NCBI RefSeq assembly: GCF_048595755.1
Contig: NZ_CP184360.1
Coordinates: forward strand, 1,054,001 to 1,118,000
Direction: 5' to 3'
DNA length: 64,000 nucleotides
From: Luteococcus sp048595755
Lineage (GTDB): Bacteria; Actinomycetota; Actinomycetes; Propionibacteriales; Propionibacteriaceae
The first letter of the stretch is position 1; the number at the start of each line of letters is the position of its first letter. Under the pieces are notes generated by a model. That model did no database searches and had not been told where the DNA came from. It worked only from the letters and a program-made list of their open reading frames with translations. The position numbers were made by a program, and so were the translations under genes. This document shows positions 24,485-33,400 of this stretch, one piece after another.

Positions 24485-25716
24485 TGAGTGATCCCTGTCT
24501 GCCCGTGCGCCATGTCCGCCCCGCCAAGGGATGGATCAATGACCCCAATGGCGTGTGCCGTTGGAATGGCCGATGGCACGTCTTCTACCAGTTCAATCCC
24601 GACGAGCCCCGCCACGGCCAGATCCACTGGGGCCATGCCAGCTCCGCAGACCTGGTCCACTGGCAGGAGGAAGAGGTGGCCATCCGGCCCCGGCCCGGGC
24701 AGCTCGACGAGGTCGGCTGCTGGAGTGGCTGCTTCACCAACGACGCCGGGACTCCCACCTTCTGCTACACGGCCGTGGCCACCGGCCCCGCCGACGCGGT
24801 GGGAGCCATCGCCACCGGCTCGGATGACCTCCTCGGTTGGCAGCAGGCCGAGACGCCCAGCGCACCCCGCGTGGGCGTCCCGGCGGCCGAGACCAGGGAC
24901 CCCTTCGTCGTCTGGATCGAGGGACGGCGCTACATCGTGCAGGGTCACGGTGGCCCCGGCGTGCCCGCCCAGGTGCTGGTCTACGATGCGACCGACCTGG
25001 CTGACTGGAAGCTGCTGGGACCCCTGTTGGAGATGACGGACCCGGTGGCCGCTGAGCATGCCGCCGCCGACATCTGGGAGTGCCCCAACCTGGTGCAGGT
25101 GGACGGGCAGTGGGTGCTGGTCCTGAGCCTGTGGCGCCACAACGGTGTCCAGGGTGAGCTGTCCGGCGTCCGATGGCTGGTGGGCGACATTGCGCTGAGT
25201 GACGGGGTGCCTCGCTTCACCGCGCGTGACGGCGGCGTGGTCGACCATGGTCCCGCCTTCTACGCACCGCAGTTGCTCCCCGACGTCGACGCTGCCGAGC
25301 AGGCGCGCGTCCTGATGTGGGGTTGGTCCTGGGAGCTGGATCGCGACGATGCGTGGCTCGACGCGCACGGCTGGGCGGGAGTGATCACCACCGCCCGCGA
25401 ACTCCACCTGCGCGATGGGAAGCTGGTCAGCCAGCCCGCGCCCGAGGTGCTGTCAGAGCTGGTCGAGGAAGCCTCCCAGAGCTGGACGGCGGGCGACGGA
25501 GCCAGGGTGGTGACCACCACCGGGCCCGGGCGACTGGTCTGTTCCGCCGCCGATGGTCCGGAGGTCGTGGAGTTGACCGGCGCCAGCACCGTGGTGGTGG
25601 ATGGCAGCCTCGTCGAGGTCTTCACCGACGGTGCGGCCTTCACCACCCGGATCTACCCCACCGACGAGTCGGTGTGGAGCGTCCAGGCCGACGGGGTCAC
25701 GGTCGCTCGCCTCTGA
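24484..25716 (+). CDS. GH32 beta-fructofuranosidase/fructan hydrolase
   Basis: A 410-aa enzyme with the three GH32 acid residues in place: nucleophile D20 in WINDPNG, the transition-state aspartate D139 in TRDPF, and acid/base E199 in WECPNL. The five-bladed propeller is followed by a C-terminal beta-sandwich ending in FTTRIYPTDESVW. It has no signal peptide, so imported sucrose or fructo-oligosaccharide is split in the cytoplasm. ATG 24484 overlaps the permease stop (TGATG); GTG 24481 is an alternative. It is slightly shorter than the 450-500 aa typical for the family. Confidence 0.9.
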   Translation: MSDPCLPVRHVRPAKGWINDPNGVCRWNGRWHVFYQFNPDEPRHGQIHWGHASSADLVHWQEEEVAIRPRPGQLDEVGCWSGCFTNDAGTPTFCYTAVATGPADAVGAIATGSDDLLGWQQAETPSAPRVGVPAAETRDPFVVWIEGRRYIVQGHGGPGVPAQVLVYDATDLADWKLLGPLLEMTDPVAAEHAAADIWECPNLVQVDGQWVLVLSLWRHNGVQGELSGVRWLVGDIALSDGVPRFTARDGGVVDHGPAFYAPQLLPDVDAAEQARVLMWGWSWELDRDDAWLDAHGWAGVITTARELHLRDGKLVSQPAPEVLSELVEEASQSWTAGDGARVVTTTGPGRLVCSAADGPEVVELTGASTVVVDGSLVEVFTDGAAFTTRIYPTDESVWSVQADGVTVARL

Positions 25717-25817
25717 ACCCTCGCTCGCGTCTCCTCGCGGAACCGCGCTGCGAGGCTCCGAGCCCACGCCGAGCCGCCCCCGGTCCCCGAGCCCAACGCC
25801 GAGCCGCCCCCCACGGT

Positions 25818-25836
25818 CCCCGAGCTTGTCGAGGGG
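25818..25836. repeat. Palindromic element CCCCGAGCTTGTCGAGGGG
   Basis: It is identical to the copy at 14401-14419 and lies between the convergent GH32 and LacI-family genes. It is preceded by two short GAGCC-C-ACGCCGAGCCGCCCC near-repeats (about 25760-25812). It may act as the shared transcript end. Confidence 0.7.
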
Positions 25837-25870
25837 TTTGGGCCGGCGGTCTGCCGTCGTGATTGGTCGA

Positions 25871-26878
25871 TCAGTGCTTGGCTTGGGCAACCGAGGCGCG
25901 TCGCACGACTGGACTGTCCACCGGGATCTCCCCGGTGGGCAGTTCCTTGCCGTCAAGGGCCTCCAGCAGCAGCCGTGCCGCCTGCTCGCCCATCTCCCGG
26001 TGGGGGAGCAGGACCGTGCTCAGGCCCAGCTGGGGTGCCACATTCGGGTCGTCGTCGTAGCCGACCACCGACAGGTCCTCGGGGATTCGCAGACCCAGCC
26101 GCGCCGCGGCCAGGAAGACCCCCATCGCCACGCGGTCATTGGCGCACATGATGGCGGTGGGGGGCTCGGCGACGTCGAGGACGCGTGTTCCCGTCGCCAG
26201 TCCCGCGTCGATCTCCCAGCCGCACTGCACCAGGGTGGAAGTCGCGCCCGACGAGGCGATGGCTTCCTGATGCCCGACGATGCGGCGCCCATTGGCGGTG
26301 ACCTCGTCGGTGCCCGTCAGGTAGGTGATCCGACGATGGCCGGCCTCCAGCAGCAGCTCGGTGGCCCGCCTCCCGCCAGCGTGCTCGTCGCTGACCACAC
26401 CGGCGGCCCGGCCTTGGGGGTCGAAGGCATTGAGCAGCAGGCACTTCTCCGCCAGGAAGGAGTCCGGCGGATCCCACGAGTGCAGGCCCTCGGCGGCGAA
26501 GAGCAGGGCATCGCACTGCCGTGCCCGCAGCATGTCGACGGCCTCCACCTCGAGTTCCCGGTCCTGGTGGGAGTCGATGGCCAGCAGCAGGTAGCCCTGC
26601 TGGGCGGCGATGTCCGTCGCGCCCGAGATCATCGCACCGCCATAGGTGCCCGACGCGATCGAGTCGGTGATCACCCCGATGGTGTGGGTGGCGGCGCTGC
26701 GCAGGCTACGGGCGATGCGATTGGGCCGGTAGCCCAGTTCCTCCGCGGCGGCCCGCACCGCGGCCTGGTTCTCGGCCGAGATCACGCCCTCCGCGCGCCC
26801 GTTCAGCACCAGGGAGACGGCCGTGCGGGAAACCCCTGCCAGTGCAGCAACGTCGTATGACGTGACGCCTCGTGCCAT
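25871..26878 (-). CDS. LacI-family transcriptional repressor of the fructoside operon
   Basis: A 335-aa protein with an N-terminal helix-turn-helix (SYDVAALAGVSRTAVSLVLNG, about residues 6-26) and a periplasmic-binding-protein-like effector domain. The perfect palindrome over the operon promoter at 21256-21273 is its expected operator; the effector would be a fructoside or fructose. It starts 12 bp after the end of the sugar transferase gene in the same direction and has no obvious promoter of its own, so it may be expressed by read-through. A GGGACGGAC stretch just upstream of the ATG is its ribosome site. Confidence 0.85.
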   Translation of the reverse strand: MARGVTSYDVAALAGVSRTAVSLVLNGRAEGVISAENQAAVRAAAEELGYRPNRIARSLRSAATHTIGVITDSIASGTYGGAMISGATDIAAQQGYLLLAIDSHQDRELEVEAVDMLRARQCDALLFAAEGLHSWDPPDSFLAEKCLLLNAFDPQGRAAGVVSDEHAGGRRATELLLEAGHRRITYLTGTDEVTANGRRIVGHQEAIASSGATSTLVQCGWEIDAGLATGTRVLDVAEPPTAIMCANDRVAMGVFLAAARLGLRIPEDLSVVGYDDDPNVAPQLGLSTVLLPHREMGEQAARLLLEALDGKELPTGEIPVDSPVVRRASVAQAKH

Positions 26879-26890
26879 GTCCGTCCCAGC

Positions 26891-28273
26891 TCAGCGCAGC
26901 ACGACGGTGCTCTCGGGGAGCACCAGCTCGGGGGTGCCCTCTTCCTCCGCGCCCTGGCTGGAGACCTTGTCGAACAGGATCTTGATGGTCTGCAGGCCGA
27001 TCTTGAGGTCCAGCATCGGCGAGTAGGTCTTGATGTAGAGCAGGTCGAAGTTCAGCTTGGCCTGGAAGTCGCTGGCGTACTTGCCGTAGACCTGCGCATA
27101 GCCAGTCACACCGGCGCGCACATTGTGGCGCAGCGGGTAGTGCGGGTTGATCTCGGTGAACTGCTCGACGAAGAAGGGGCGCTCCGGGCGCGGGCCGATC
27201 AGGCTCATGTCGCCGCGCAGCACATTGATCAGCTGGGGCAGTTCGTCGATGCGCATGCTGCGCAGGTACTTGCCCAGCGGCGTGACGCGCGCGTCATTGC
27301 TGGTGGCCAGCGTCGGGCCCGACTTGGCCTCCGCATTGGCCGCCATCGAGCGGAACTTGAGGATCTCGAATTCCTTGTTGTCCTTGGTGATGCGCACCTG
27401 TTTGTAGAAGACCGGCCCCTTGGAGGTGGCCTTCACCAGCACCGCGGTGACCAGCATGATCGGGCTCACCAGGATCAGCCCCACCAGGGCCACCAGGAAG
27501 TCGCTGGCCCGCTTGAGCACGTCGTACTCGCCGGGGATCTTGAACGGGCTCACCAGCACGATCGACTCGTCCTCGATGCTCATGATGTTCGGGTTGATCA
27601 TCAGCAGCCGCTGGAAGTCGGCGGTGAGGAAGATCTCCTTGTTCTGCTCCAGCAGGTAGTCGTAGACCTGTCGGCGCGTCTCGGAGTCGATCTGGTCGCT
27701 GACGTGCACGGAGTCGTACTCGTCTAGGTGTTCGCGCAGGTGTGCGACGTAGTTGCCCTCCACCACATGGGTGAGCTGGTGGCGGGGGCTGCGATTGGAC
27801 AGGAAGTTGCGCACGGCGCGCGACTCGTGGTCGGGCACCGTCAGGCACATCACGCGGTTGTCGCCGCGCACCTTGCGGTAGATGCCGTAGACGATGATGC
27901 GCAGGATCGACAGGGCGACGGTGCTGACCAGCAGGTTGATCAGGATCACGCCGCGCGGGAAGGCGAACCAGTTGCCGGCAAAGGTGGCGGCCGCGATGAT
28001 GCCGGTGACGATGATCTGGTCGATCAACGTGATGATCACCAGGTCGAGCCGCGTCTTGTTGTACAGCACGTAGATGCCGGAGTAGGCGCTGACCAGCACG
28101 AAGCCCAGCAGCGCCCAGACCAGCGTCGAGGTGATGTCGGCCATGTTCCGGGCAGGGAAGTCCCCGCCGAAGCGCAGCCAGACCGACAGGAACAGTGATG
28201 CGGTGAACACCACCATGTCGGCGAGCACCATCAGCAGCTTCTCTGCCTTGGCGAAATTGTCCTTGCGGGCCAC
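26891..28273 (-). CDS. Polyprenyl-phosphate sugar phosphotransferase (initiating transferase)
   Basis: A 460-aa protein of the exopolysaccharide glycosylphosphotransferase (PHPT, WbaP/PglC-like) family. Four to five N-terminal helices are followed by a soluble segment, a re-entrant helix (SDFLVALVGLILVSPIML) and the catalytic domain with KFRSM and DELPQLINVLRGDMSLIGPR. It loads the first sugar-1-phosphate on undecaprenyl phosphate and so starts the glycan assembled by this locus. GTG 28273 is preferred over GTG 28288 because GAAGGGA lies 5 nt before it. TAGACT at 28345-28340 is a likely -10 box. Confidence 0.85.
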   Translation of the reverse strand: MARKDNFAKAEKLLMVLADMVVFTASLFLSVWLRFGGDFPARNMADITSTLVWALLGFVLVSAYSGIYVLYNKTRLDLVIITLIDQIIVTGIIAAATFAGNWFAFPRGVILINLLVSTVALSILRIIVYGIYRKVRGDNRVMCLTVPDHESRAVRNFLSNRSPRHQLTHVVEGNYVAHLREHLDEYDSVHVSDQIDSETRRQVYDYLLEQNKEIFLTADFQRLLMINPNIMSIEDESIVLVSPFKIPGEYDVLKRASDFLVALVGLILVSPIMLVTAVLVKATSKGPVFYKQVRITKDNKEFEILKFRSMAANAEAKSGPTLATSNDARVTPLGKYLRSMRIDELPQLINVLRGDMSLIGPRPERPFFVEQFTEINPHYPLRHNVRAGVTGYAQVYGKYASDFQAKLNFDLLYIKTYSPMLDLKIGLQTIKILFDKVSSQGAEEEGTPELVLPESTVVLR

Positions 28274-28339
28274 GCGTGTCCCTTCCACGTCTGAGTCACG
28301 GGGGCAGTGGTCGAAGGTCGCCTCCCGCGGATCGTCGCC

Positions 28340-28345
28340 AGTCTA
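28340..28345 (-). promoter_or_regulatory. -10 box TAGACT for the initiating transferase
   Basis: It lies on the minus strand about 66 bp before GTG 28273, just after the terminator hairpin of the upstream gene. The expected leader is about 60 nt. Confidence 0.4.
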
Positions 28346-28357
28346 GTGGGCAAGCAG

Positions 28358-28388
28358 CGGCGCCCCGTCGTACCACGACGGGGCGCCG
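28358..28388 (-). terminator. Hairpin after the WbuB-like glycosyltransferase
   Basis: A perfect 13-bp stem (arms built on GGCGCCCCGTCG and CGACGGGGCGCC) with a 5-nt loop separates two co-directional genes. No T-tract is present, as is usual in this genome. Confidence 0.6.
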
Positions 28389-28404
28389 AGCCACGGTTTC
28401 GGTG

Positions 28405-29625
28405 TCAGTCGCGTCCGGTGCGCGCCCGGTACTGGGTGACGGCCCGATCCAGGGCCTGCTCCAGGGCATCGGCACTGGCCTGCAGGCTGAACCGCTCGGT
28501 CATCAGCTGGCGGGCGCGGGCATGCCAGCGCTCCAGGGTGGCGGCGTCGGCGTCGCGCACCCGACGGATGCCCTCCACCAGCTCGGTGGGCTCCACGACC
28601 GCACCCACCTCGTCGTCGCTGATCACCTTGCGCAGTGGCTGCTTGGCATTGGAGACCACGGCCAGGCCCGAGGCCATGTAGTCATACAGCTTGTTGGGGC
28701 TCATGCCCTTGTTGAAGACGCTCTGCGGGCTGACGGTGTGCAGGCCGACGTCGCCGGCCTTGAGCAGCGCCACCAGCTGGTCCTTGGGCACCTGGTCGTG
28801 GAAGCGGACATTGGTGAGCTTGCGGGCGGCCACCTCGTCGACGGCCCACTGCTTGCGGGAACCGGAACCGATCAGCAGGAAGTCGACGTCGGGCAGCTGC
28901 TCGGCGGCCTCCAGGATCAGGTCGAGACCGACATAGCTGGAGTGGTTGCCGCTGAAGACCGCGGTGAAACGCGTCAGGCCCAGGCGGCTGCGCACCTCTT
29001 CCTTGGTCTCGGGCACGTCGAACTCGCTGAGGTCGGCGCCATTGCCCACCACGTTGAGCTTGGCGGTGTCGATGCCCAGCCCGCGGAAGTGGTCCTCCCA
29101 GCCGTCGGTGACCACGATGATCTGCTCGGCGCGGCGGTAGAGGGTGCGCTCCAGGCCGACGAGCACCTTGTGCAGCGGGCTGCCCTCCTTGAGGGAGCCG
29201 CCGCTGACCAGGCTCTCGGGCCACAGGTCACGCACCTCCATCACGAAGGGCTTCTTGCGCACGGCGGCGAGCGCGGCGCCCGCGGCGGGGGCGAGCAGCT
29301 GCGGGGAGGAGGCGAAGACCACGTCGCAGCGCTTGCCCAGCCCGGTGGCGAAGGCCTCGACGGCGAAGACGCCCCAGCCCAGGATGCGCTTGCCGCCGTT
29401 GCCGGCATAGGCGGGCACGGGCACCAGGTTGAAGCGCTTGTCGACCGAGCTCATCAGCTCGCCCGTGGTGTGGTGACGGGCACTGGAGATGATGCGGAAG
29501 TCCCAGCCACGCAGTCTGCTGAGCATGTCGAAGGTGCGCGTGATGCCGCCGTACTCCCGGGGGAAGGCGTACTGGTTGATTGCCAGCACTCGGCGAGCCG
29601 GTGCGGTGCGGGAGCGCTCGTCCAT
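28405..29625 (-). CDS. Glycosyltransferase family 4 protein (WbuB-like)
   Basis: A 406-aa protein. Its N-terminus (LAINQYAFPREYGGITRTF) and the block VMEVRDLWPESLV are typical of the WbuB/WbpY-like GT4 group; MSPNKLYDYMASGLAVVSN is the donor-binding block. It is expected to add an amino sugar or deoxysugar to the lipid-linked repeat unit. ATG 29625 has AGGA 8 nt upstream; ATG 29640 has a ribosome site too close to use. The long open frame further upstream reads low-complexity sequence and was rejected. Confidence 0.8.
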   Translation of the reverse strand: MDERSRTAPARRVLAINQYAFPREYGGITRTFDMLSRLRGWDFRIISSARHHTTGELMSSVDKRFNLVPVPAYAGNGGKRILGWGVFAVEAFATGLGKRCDVVFASSPQLLAPAAGAALAAVRKKPFVMEVRDLWPESLVSGGSLKEGSPLHKVLVGLERTLYRRAEQIIVVTDGWEDHFRGLGIDTAKLNVVGNGADLSEFDVPETKEEVRSRLGLTRFTAVFSGNHSSYVGLDLILEAAEQLPDVDFLLIGSGSRKQWAVDEVAARKLTNVRFHDQVPKDQLVALLKAGDVGLHTVSPQSVFNKGMSPNKLYDYMASGLAVVSNAKQPLRKVISDDEVGAVVEPTELVEGIRRVRDADAATLERWHARARQLMTERFSLQASADALEQALDRAVTQYRARTGRD

Positions 29626-30409
29626 CTGCGTGTTCCTCATGTCCTGTAACTGTGTCCTGGTTGTCGGCCCGGGGCTGCTGGCCCGACGGGGTGCGGTTGG
29701 CTCGACGGGGTTGGTCCGGGGAGCCGCCCGGGGTGACCGTTTCATGCTAGTGCCCGTGCCCACCGTCGCGGGCACCCACGGCGTCGCGGGGCGTGTGGCG
29801 AAAGCTGTACGCAAGCTGAAAGTAAGTGGTCGGATGACCCACATGAAATCTCTTGTGTGGCGGGAGATCCCGGCATTTCGGGCCCGTTGGACCCCCGTGC
29901 CTGAGCGTTGCCTGAAGGCGTCTGAGGGATTGCCGTGCCATGGGTCATCGTGGAACAGGCAGAACCGGATCAGATGGGTCCAAATGGCCGGGGTCGGCGG
30001 GGGCGGCGTCAGGGCGTGGACGGATACCCTAGGACGCGCGGATGCAGCTGCACCACTGGCCAGTGGTGGACGGGCATCCGCACTTGTTGTGGACAGGAAA
30101 ATCTTTGAACTGCAGTCGTCATGGAGTTGGGGCCCAGCGTGGGCTCCGACGCACCATGCCGCCCACCGGGGGTGGGGCGGCTGCTTGGCCTTTCCGGGTG
30201 GACCCCAGCTTCACCGAACCAACCTTTCCCTTGCAGGCAAGCGATTTGTGCGTGTTGCCCGACTCTCGTCGCGGGGGCGTGGGTGATGCTGGTGTCCACG
30301 GGCTGTTCGGCGGGGGAATCCGAGCCGTCAGCGGAGATCGCCGATCCACGCCCGGACGAGCGGATGAGACGAGGGCTGCTGCGGGCTGCGGCCGGAACGG
30401 GGGGTGCCC
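29626..30409. other. 784-bp gap without a convincing gene
   Basis: No frame shows convincing codon usage or homology. The stretch is less GC-rich in parts and holds a perfect 18-bp palindrome at 30051-30068. Near 30286 a short frame begins MLVSTGCSAGE, resembling a lipobox, but it runs antiphase into the next gene. Promoters for the leftward glycosyltransferase and the rightward YhgE-like gene must lie here. Confidence 0.5.
30051..30068. promoter_or_regulatory. Perfect 18-bp palindrome, possible operator
   Basis: CACCACTGGCCAGTGGTG is a perfect palindrome in an otherwise empty gap, 340 bp before the YhgE-like gene. It follows a TACCCT -10-like hexamer at about 30025. Its regulator is unknown. 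Confidence 0.35.
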
Positions 30410-33400
30410 ATGAGCGGTTCCCTCGTCTCGCGCGCCCGCAACTGGGCCGATGGCCGGCTGCTGAGCGTCATCGGCATCCTGCTGTTGCCCTTGGTCATCA
30501 TCTCCGGTTTCCTCTGGGCCACCTCCGGTTCCACTGGGCGGTTGAGCCAGGCCGAGGCCGCCATCGTCAACCTCGACCAGGGCAGCGTCGTCTCCGGAAA
30601 GCCGATCAGGCTCGGGCAGGAATACGCCCTGCAGCTCAAGAACCAGAAGGGCCCCAACTTCACCTGGCGCTATGGCGTCTCTCCCACCGAGGCGCGTGAG
30701 GGGCTGGCGGCCGGCCGCTTCTCCGCCGTCGTCGTGATCCCGCCCACCTTCTCCAAGGTGCTCACCGGCACGAGCAGTGGCGGGGCAGACCAGAAGGCGA
30801 CCTTGGTGGTGGAGCGATCGCCCATCTCCGGCGTCAGTGACCAGATGGTCTTCTCGCAGTTGTCTGCGGCCGCCACCCAGTCGGTGTCCAATTCGGTGAC
30901 TCGCACCTACCTGGACAACCTCTTCGTCACCTCCGCCGCGGTCGGCACGTCGCTGGGGGAGACCGCCAGCGTCGCCCACGAGGCCGCGCAGGCCGCCGGG
31001 GCCCTGGAGGAGGACGCGCGCACAGCCCAGCAGGCCTCCGACCAGGCCTCGCGTGAGGCGCAGCAGGCTGGCGGCAGCACCGGTGAGTTGGTCGACTCTG
31101 CGCAACGCTCGGCGCAGGGTGCCCAGGAGGTGCAGAACCAGGAGACGGCCGCCAAGGAGTCGGCCTCGACGGCGTCGTCGGTCAGCGGCGAGCAGGGCGA
31201 GGCCATCGACGAGGTGGCCCGCAAGGCCGAAGGAGTCTCCGAGACGGCCGACGCCGCCCGCAAGGGCACCGATGCCAGCACCAAGCGGGTGCAGGAGGCC
31301 GCGGCCGAGGGGGCCCGCGTCCAGACCTCTGCCGAGCAGGTGGCCAAGGCCGCGGCCCAGAACAAGGAGGCCGCGCAGCGTTACACCGGTGAGGTGGGCG
31401 AGGCGGTGCGCGCCCAGGCAGAACTGCAGGAGCAGCTGGGCGCCGTGCAGGGCAGCCTGGAGGGCTACGTCGAGAACGTCCAGGTGGTGACCAGCGCCGT
31501 GCGCACGGTGACGGGACGCACCCAGCAGGCCAGCGCCCCGCAGGCTGCTGCTCCGGAGGGGCCCGTCGAGCGGGTGATCCGCGAGGACGGACCCCGCCAG
31601 GTGGCTGCCGCAACGTCGGGATCCGGGTCGGCCAGCCCGTCGACCACCAGCACGGCCCAGGCGAGCCCCAGCTCTGCCCAAACGAACCCTGCCCAGGCGA
31701 GCTCTGACCAGGCCACCCAGTCGCGATCGGCCACTCGCGTGCCCGGCAACGCCCGGGTGGGGTCCGCGAGCGAGGGGCGCCAGGTGGCACCGCCGGCACA
31801 GCAGGCAGTGGGCGCCACGATCATGCGCGCCCAGGCCTTGCCGCAGCAGGCCACGCCGCAGGAGCGGGACGCGATCGTCACCGAGCTGCGGGCGGCGGCT
31901 CGTGCCCTGGAGGACTCCGAGGGCCAGGTTCCCGAACTGGAGAAGCAGGCGGCCGCCAACCTGGCCGCGGCCAAGGAGCTGGAGACCAGCTACCAGAAGC
32001 TGCGCGAATCGCTGCCGACCACCAAGGTCAACGCGAACAATGGTCTGGGCAACATCCCGCCCGAGTGCCAGGAGTACGACAAGAAGACGCAGGCGGCCGA
32101 GATCCGGGCCTGCAAGCAGGGTCTGGCGGCCGGCTACAACAAGGCCGTCGACGAGGTGCTGGCGGGCCTGGACAACAGCGGGCACGCCACCCAGATCGAG
32201 TCGGTGCGCAGCAGCGCGCAGGCCATGGCCGACGCGCTGGGGGGTCTGGAGTCCAGCCGGGCCCAGACGGTCAAGACGCTCGACGACTTGGCCGACCGGG
32301 TGGCCGGGCTCGACCTGACACCGCCCGCCCCGTCGGAGCCCGAGCCGAGTCAGACTCCCGAGCCCAGCCAGAGCCCTGAGCCCAGCCAGACGCCTGAGCC
32401 CACTGGTGATCCGGAGCCGAGTCAGGAGCCCGAACCCAGCGAGAATCCGGAACCCAGTCAGGAACCGGAGCCGAGTCAGGAACCGGAGCCGAGTCAGGAA
32501 CCGGAGCCGAGTCAGGAGCCCGAGCCCAGCCAGCGTCCGGAACCCAGCGCGACGACGCAGCCCGGGCCCGCGCCCTCCGATGCACCGTCGGCTGGTCCCA
32601 CCGACCAGCCCAGCGTCGACCCAACCCGGCCCAGTGCCGACCCAACCCAGCCCAGTGCGCAGCCCAACCCACCGGTTGCCGGCGACCTGACCGACGAGCA
32701 GGTCACCACCGCCCTGGACCAGCTCGACAGCTCGAGCGTCGAGGTGACCGAGCAGCTGGCCGAGCTCCAGGAGGCCCTGACCAGTGGCAACGAGGGTCTC
32801 AGCAAGATCGCTGCCTCATCCGACGCCTCCAAGGCGCTCACCGAGGGCGCGGGCCAGATGGACACCGTCGCCGCCCAGCAGGTCAGCACCGTGCAGGCCC
32901 TGCAGAAGAGCCTGTCGAGCCTGAACGCGGGCATGGCCGAGCTGGCCGACTCGATGAGAGGCCTGCAGGGCGACGCCGACGAGCTGGGCGCCGAGGCCAC
33001 CCGGGTGAGCGACAACACCACCGCCGTGGCGCAGGAGATGACGCGGCTCAACGAGCAGATGGATGCTTTGCAGAGTTCGACGGTGGAGGCCGCCGAGCGT
33101 GCCACCGCCGCTCAGGGGCAGGCCGCCGCGGTGCAACAGCAGGTCAGCGCGCTGCAGCAGTCCAGCGGTGTGGTCAACACCCGCACCGCCACCGTCACGA
33201 CCAAGGCGCACCAGCAGACCGAGCGCAGCACCACCGTCGCCAAGCGGGTGGACAGCGCCCAGTCGCAGCTGCCCGACTACAGCGACGAGGATCGCCAGAA
33301 GCTCACCGACGTGGTCAGCCAGCCGATCGACGTCTCGCAGACCAATGCCTTCCGCAACATCGGGTGGGTGAGCATGCTGATGCTGCTCTCGCTGTGGGCC

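Noticed and set aside
30119..32185. A 688-codon open frame on the minus strand
   Set aside because: It is antisense to the YhgE-like gene, with Leu/Gly/Arg-rich composition and no domain; a shadow frame.
32335..32551. Regular 18-bp repeats that could suggest a CRISPR array
   Set aside because: The repeats are contiguous, in frame and code for EPEPSQ; there are no spacers and no cas genes.
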